Shown: positions 62,716-64,000 of the stretch, piece by piece | How the letters are laid out: each line of letters starts with the position of its first letter | Numbering within the stretch: position 1 is the first letter of the stretch | Origin: Sphaerochaeta pleomorpha str. Grapes | Lineage (GTDB): Bacteria; Spirochaetota; Spirochaetia; Sphaerochaetales; Sphaerochaetaceae | DNA length: 64,000 nucleotides | NCBI RefSeq assembly: GCF_000236685.1 | Contig: NC_016633.1 | Coordinates: 3,353,815 to 3,417,814, forward strand | Direction: 5' to 3' | Notes under the pieces: generated by a model | What the model was told of the DNA's origin: nothing | What the model saw: only the letters and a program-made list of their open reading frames with translations | The model's database searches: none | Translations under genes and position numbers: made by a program

Positions 62716-62766
62716 TTGACGGTTTTTGAAAGCTAGAAATATAATGACGTTATTGGTAACGTTTTC
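62716..62766 (+). promoter_or_regulatory. transporter promoter-operator module 2
   Basis: -35 TTGACG (62716-62721), an 18-bp spacer and -10 TATAAT (62740-62745), then after 9 bp the operator GGTAACGTTTTC (62755-62766). Arrangement and words nearly copy module 1, 235 bp upstream. Confidence 0.82.
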
Positions 62767-62948
62767 AAAGAATAGTGAATTGTACCAGATATTCGAACGA
62801 AAGCTTTGAAAGATGGCTTGAAAACCAAGATACCGTTACTAGCTGAGAAGAATTATTTTCAAGTATCGTCTGGTGCTTTCCCCCTGACCAAACGAACCGA
62901 TCGGCTCTCAGGGAATGAACCTAAATATCTAAGATGATGGAGTATCTA

Positions 62949-63857
62949 ATGAAAGTATCCAAGAAAATACAAATTTCATCTCCCAGAAAAAGAAGTCTGT
63001 CTCACGTGTATGAGCCTTACCTGTTTTTACTCCCTTCCCTCACCATTTTTTCCTTGTTCCTTTACTATCCTTTTATCCGTACCATGTATCTCAGCGCCTT
63101 TTTGACTAACAAGGTAGGTAAGCCTAAGATTCTTGCTGCATTTACGGAAAATGACAATTACCTTGCCTTATTCAAAGACCCCTCGTTCTGGGCAAGTGTT
63201 GTTGTAACGTTCCAATTTGTTGCCATAGTGGCACTGGGAGGGTTGCTTATAGGGTTGACCTCCAGCCTTCTCACCGAAAAGAAGTATTTTGGGTCCAGTA
63301 TAACGGCGGCTGTCTATGCCATGCCTATCGCAATAGCCTCTGCGGCTGCTTCCATGTCTTTCAAAATGATATTGCATCCGACCATTGGCCTGCTCAATTC
63401 ACTTATGGGTACCCAGATCAATTTCACCGGTGATTCTCGGTATGCCTTGGCCTCGGTCGCGGGGATGACCATCTGGCTTACCAGCGGCATCAACTTCATT
63501 TTCATCAGTGCAGGGCTTCGTAATGTTCCTGCAGAACTCTATGACAGTGCTTCCGTTGATGGGGCAGGGTATTGGAGAAAAGTGTTCAATGTTACTCTGC
63601 CGTGCATTTCGCCTACACTTTTCTTCCAGATTATTATCAATATAATCGGGGCCTTCCAGGCTTTCAGTCAGATTAAATTGCTGACAGAAGGTGGCCCTGG
63701 GGATGCTACAAACGTAATGGTGTGGTCTATTTACAAGGATGCATTCCGAAACTTCAGGTTCGGAGCGGCGGCCTCCAGGTCAATCGTTCTTTTCCTTATA
63801 GTGCTTACGATTACGATAATACAGTTTAGATTTGAGAAAAGGGGTGTGAACTACTAA
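62949..63857 (+). CDS. sugar ABC transporter permease (MalF/UgpA type)
   Basis: This 302-aa permease has six membrane segments, starting LFLLPSLTIFSLFLYYPFIR, and the coupling loop ELYDSASVDGAGYWRKVFNV (EAA-like) near residue 205, followed by LPCISPTLFFQIIINIIGAF. ATG 62949 has GGAG 6 bp upstream and is preferred over 62934. It belongs to the carbohydrate (CUT1) group. Control by the LacI protein suggests inositol or a glycoside or phosphodiester of it as substrate; no binding protein is inside the window. Confidence 0.88.
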   Translation: MKVSKKIQISSPRKRSLSHVYEPYLFLLPSLTIFSLFLYYPFIRTMYLSAFLTNKVGKPKILAAFTENDNYLALFKDPSFWASVVVTFQFVAIVALGGLLIGLTSSLLTEKKYFGSSITAAVYAMPIAIASAAASMSFKMILHPTIGLLNSLMGTQINFTGDSRYALASVAGMTIWLTSGINFIFISAGLRNVPAELYDSASVDGAGYWRKVFNVTLPCISPTLFFQIIINIIGAFQAFSQIKLLTEGGPGDATNVMVWSIYKDAFRNFRFGAAASRSIVLFLIVLTITIIQFRFEKRGVNY

Positions 63858-64000
63858 TGCGCATAACAACCATTCAAAGAAATAGATTGCAGAATTTTGG
63901 GCGTTTTGTAATGAATATTCCCCTCATGCTGGTAATCTTGGTTCCCCTGCTCTATACCGTATCGATATCGGTGATGCCGGCAGACGAAATATACAGTAAC
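63857..64000 (+). CDS. sugar ABC transporter permease (MalG type), 5' part
   Basis: The first 48 codons of the second permease start at an ATG that shares one base with the previous stop (TAATG). The N-terminus is basic, then a membrane helix (NIPLMLVILVPLLYTVSISV) and MPADEIYSN, typical of MalG-type subunits. The rest, and probably a binding protein, lie past the window end. Confidence 0.85.
   Translation, partial: MRITTIQRNRLQNFGRFVMNIPLMLVILVPLLYTVSISVMPADEIYSN

Overview
The window looks like chromosome of a free-living, anaerobic, mid-G+C spirochaete, most like Sphaerochaeta. This is inferred, not searched: the signal peptides end in a pattern typical of that group (LFAGGAKEG on the peptide-binding protein), the metabolism is saccharolytic, and PLP synthesis is of the PdxST type. 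Spacing is dense, operons overlap by ATGA, and GTG and TTG starts are common. No CRISPR array and no recognisable IS element are present.

Layout. 1-4.6 kb: end of an infC-rpmI translation operon, class II aldolase (fba), a membrane-anchored protein, TatD nuclease, a flavodoxin and a zinc-ribbon protein. 4.6-7.6 kb: a TetR-controlled ABC-2 export operon with a palindromic operator. 7.7-11.2 kb: two overlapping CrtI-like flavin oxidoreductases, one fused to a degenerate Fe-S domain. 11.3-14.4 kb: accessory genes (truncated membrane protein, AAA/DUF4143 ATPase, HAD phosphatase). 14.5-25.4 kb: sugar-acid metabolism (DUF1537 kinase, PdxA2, LarA-like nickel enzyme, glycerate kinase, RidA, KdgT permease, CdaR regulator) interrupted by pdxST and its regulator pdxR. 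25.4-29.2 kb: small genes, including yjdF behind its riboswitch. 29.2-39.5 kb: one peptide-use operon (RpiR regulator, D-aminopeptidase, Dpp transporter, creatininase-family protein, M42 peptidase, PLP enzyme). 39.8-45.9 kb: phosphoesterase and a molybdenum hydroxylase operon whose FAD subunit carries a whole inserted GltD-like domain. 46.7-50.3 kb: an AT-rich 3.4-kb island at tRNA-Leu(UAA), bounded by 169-bp direct repeats. 51.2-64 kb: a hydroxyacid dehydrogenase, a seven-gene inositol operon (iolG-iolB-iolD-iolE, then GAPDH, PGK and a second LarA-like gene), a LacI regulator and the start of a sugar ABC transporter.

Most notable. The GAPDH and PGK at the end of the inositol operon are both of the archaeal type (type II GAPDH and archaeal-form PGK), overlap by 19 bp, and the PGK has Asp where the family has a substrate-contacting Arg. 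Second is the nested fusion in the molybdenum hydroxylase FAD subunit, where a GltD-like NAD(P)H dehydrogenase interrupts the loop that holds a [4Fe-4S] cluster in 4-hydroxybenzoyl-CoA reductase. The LacI regulator has at least four matching operators, three of them placed 9-11 bp downstream of a -10 box, linking the inositol operon to the ABC transporter.
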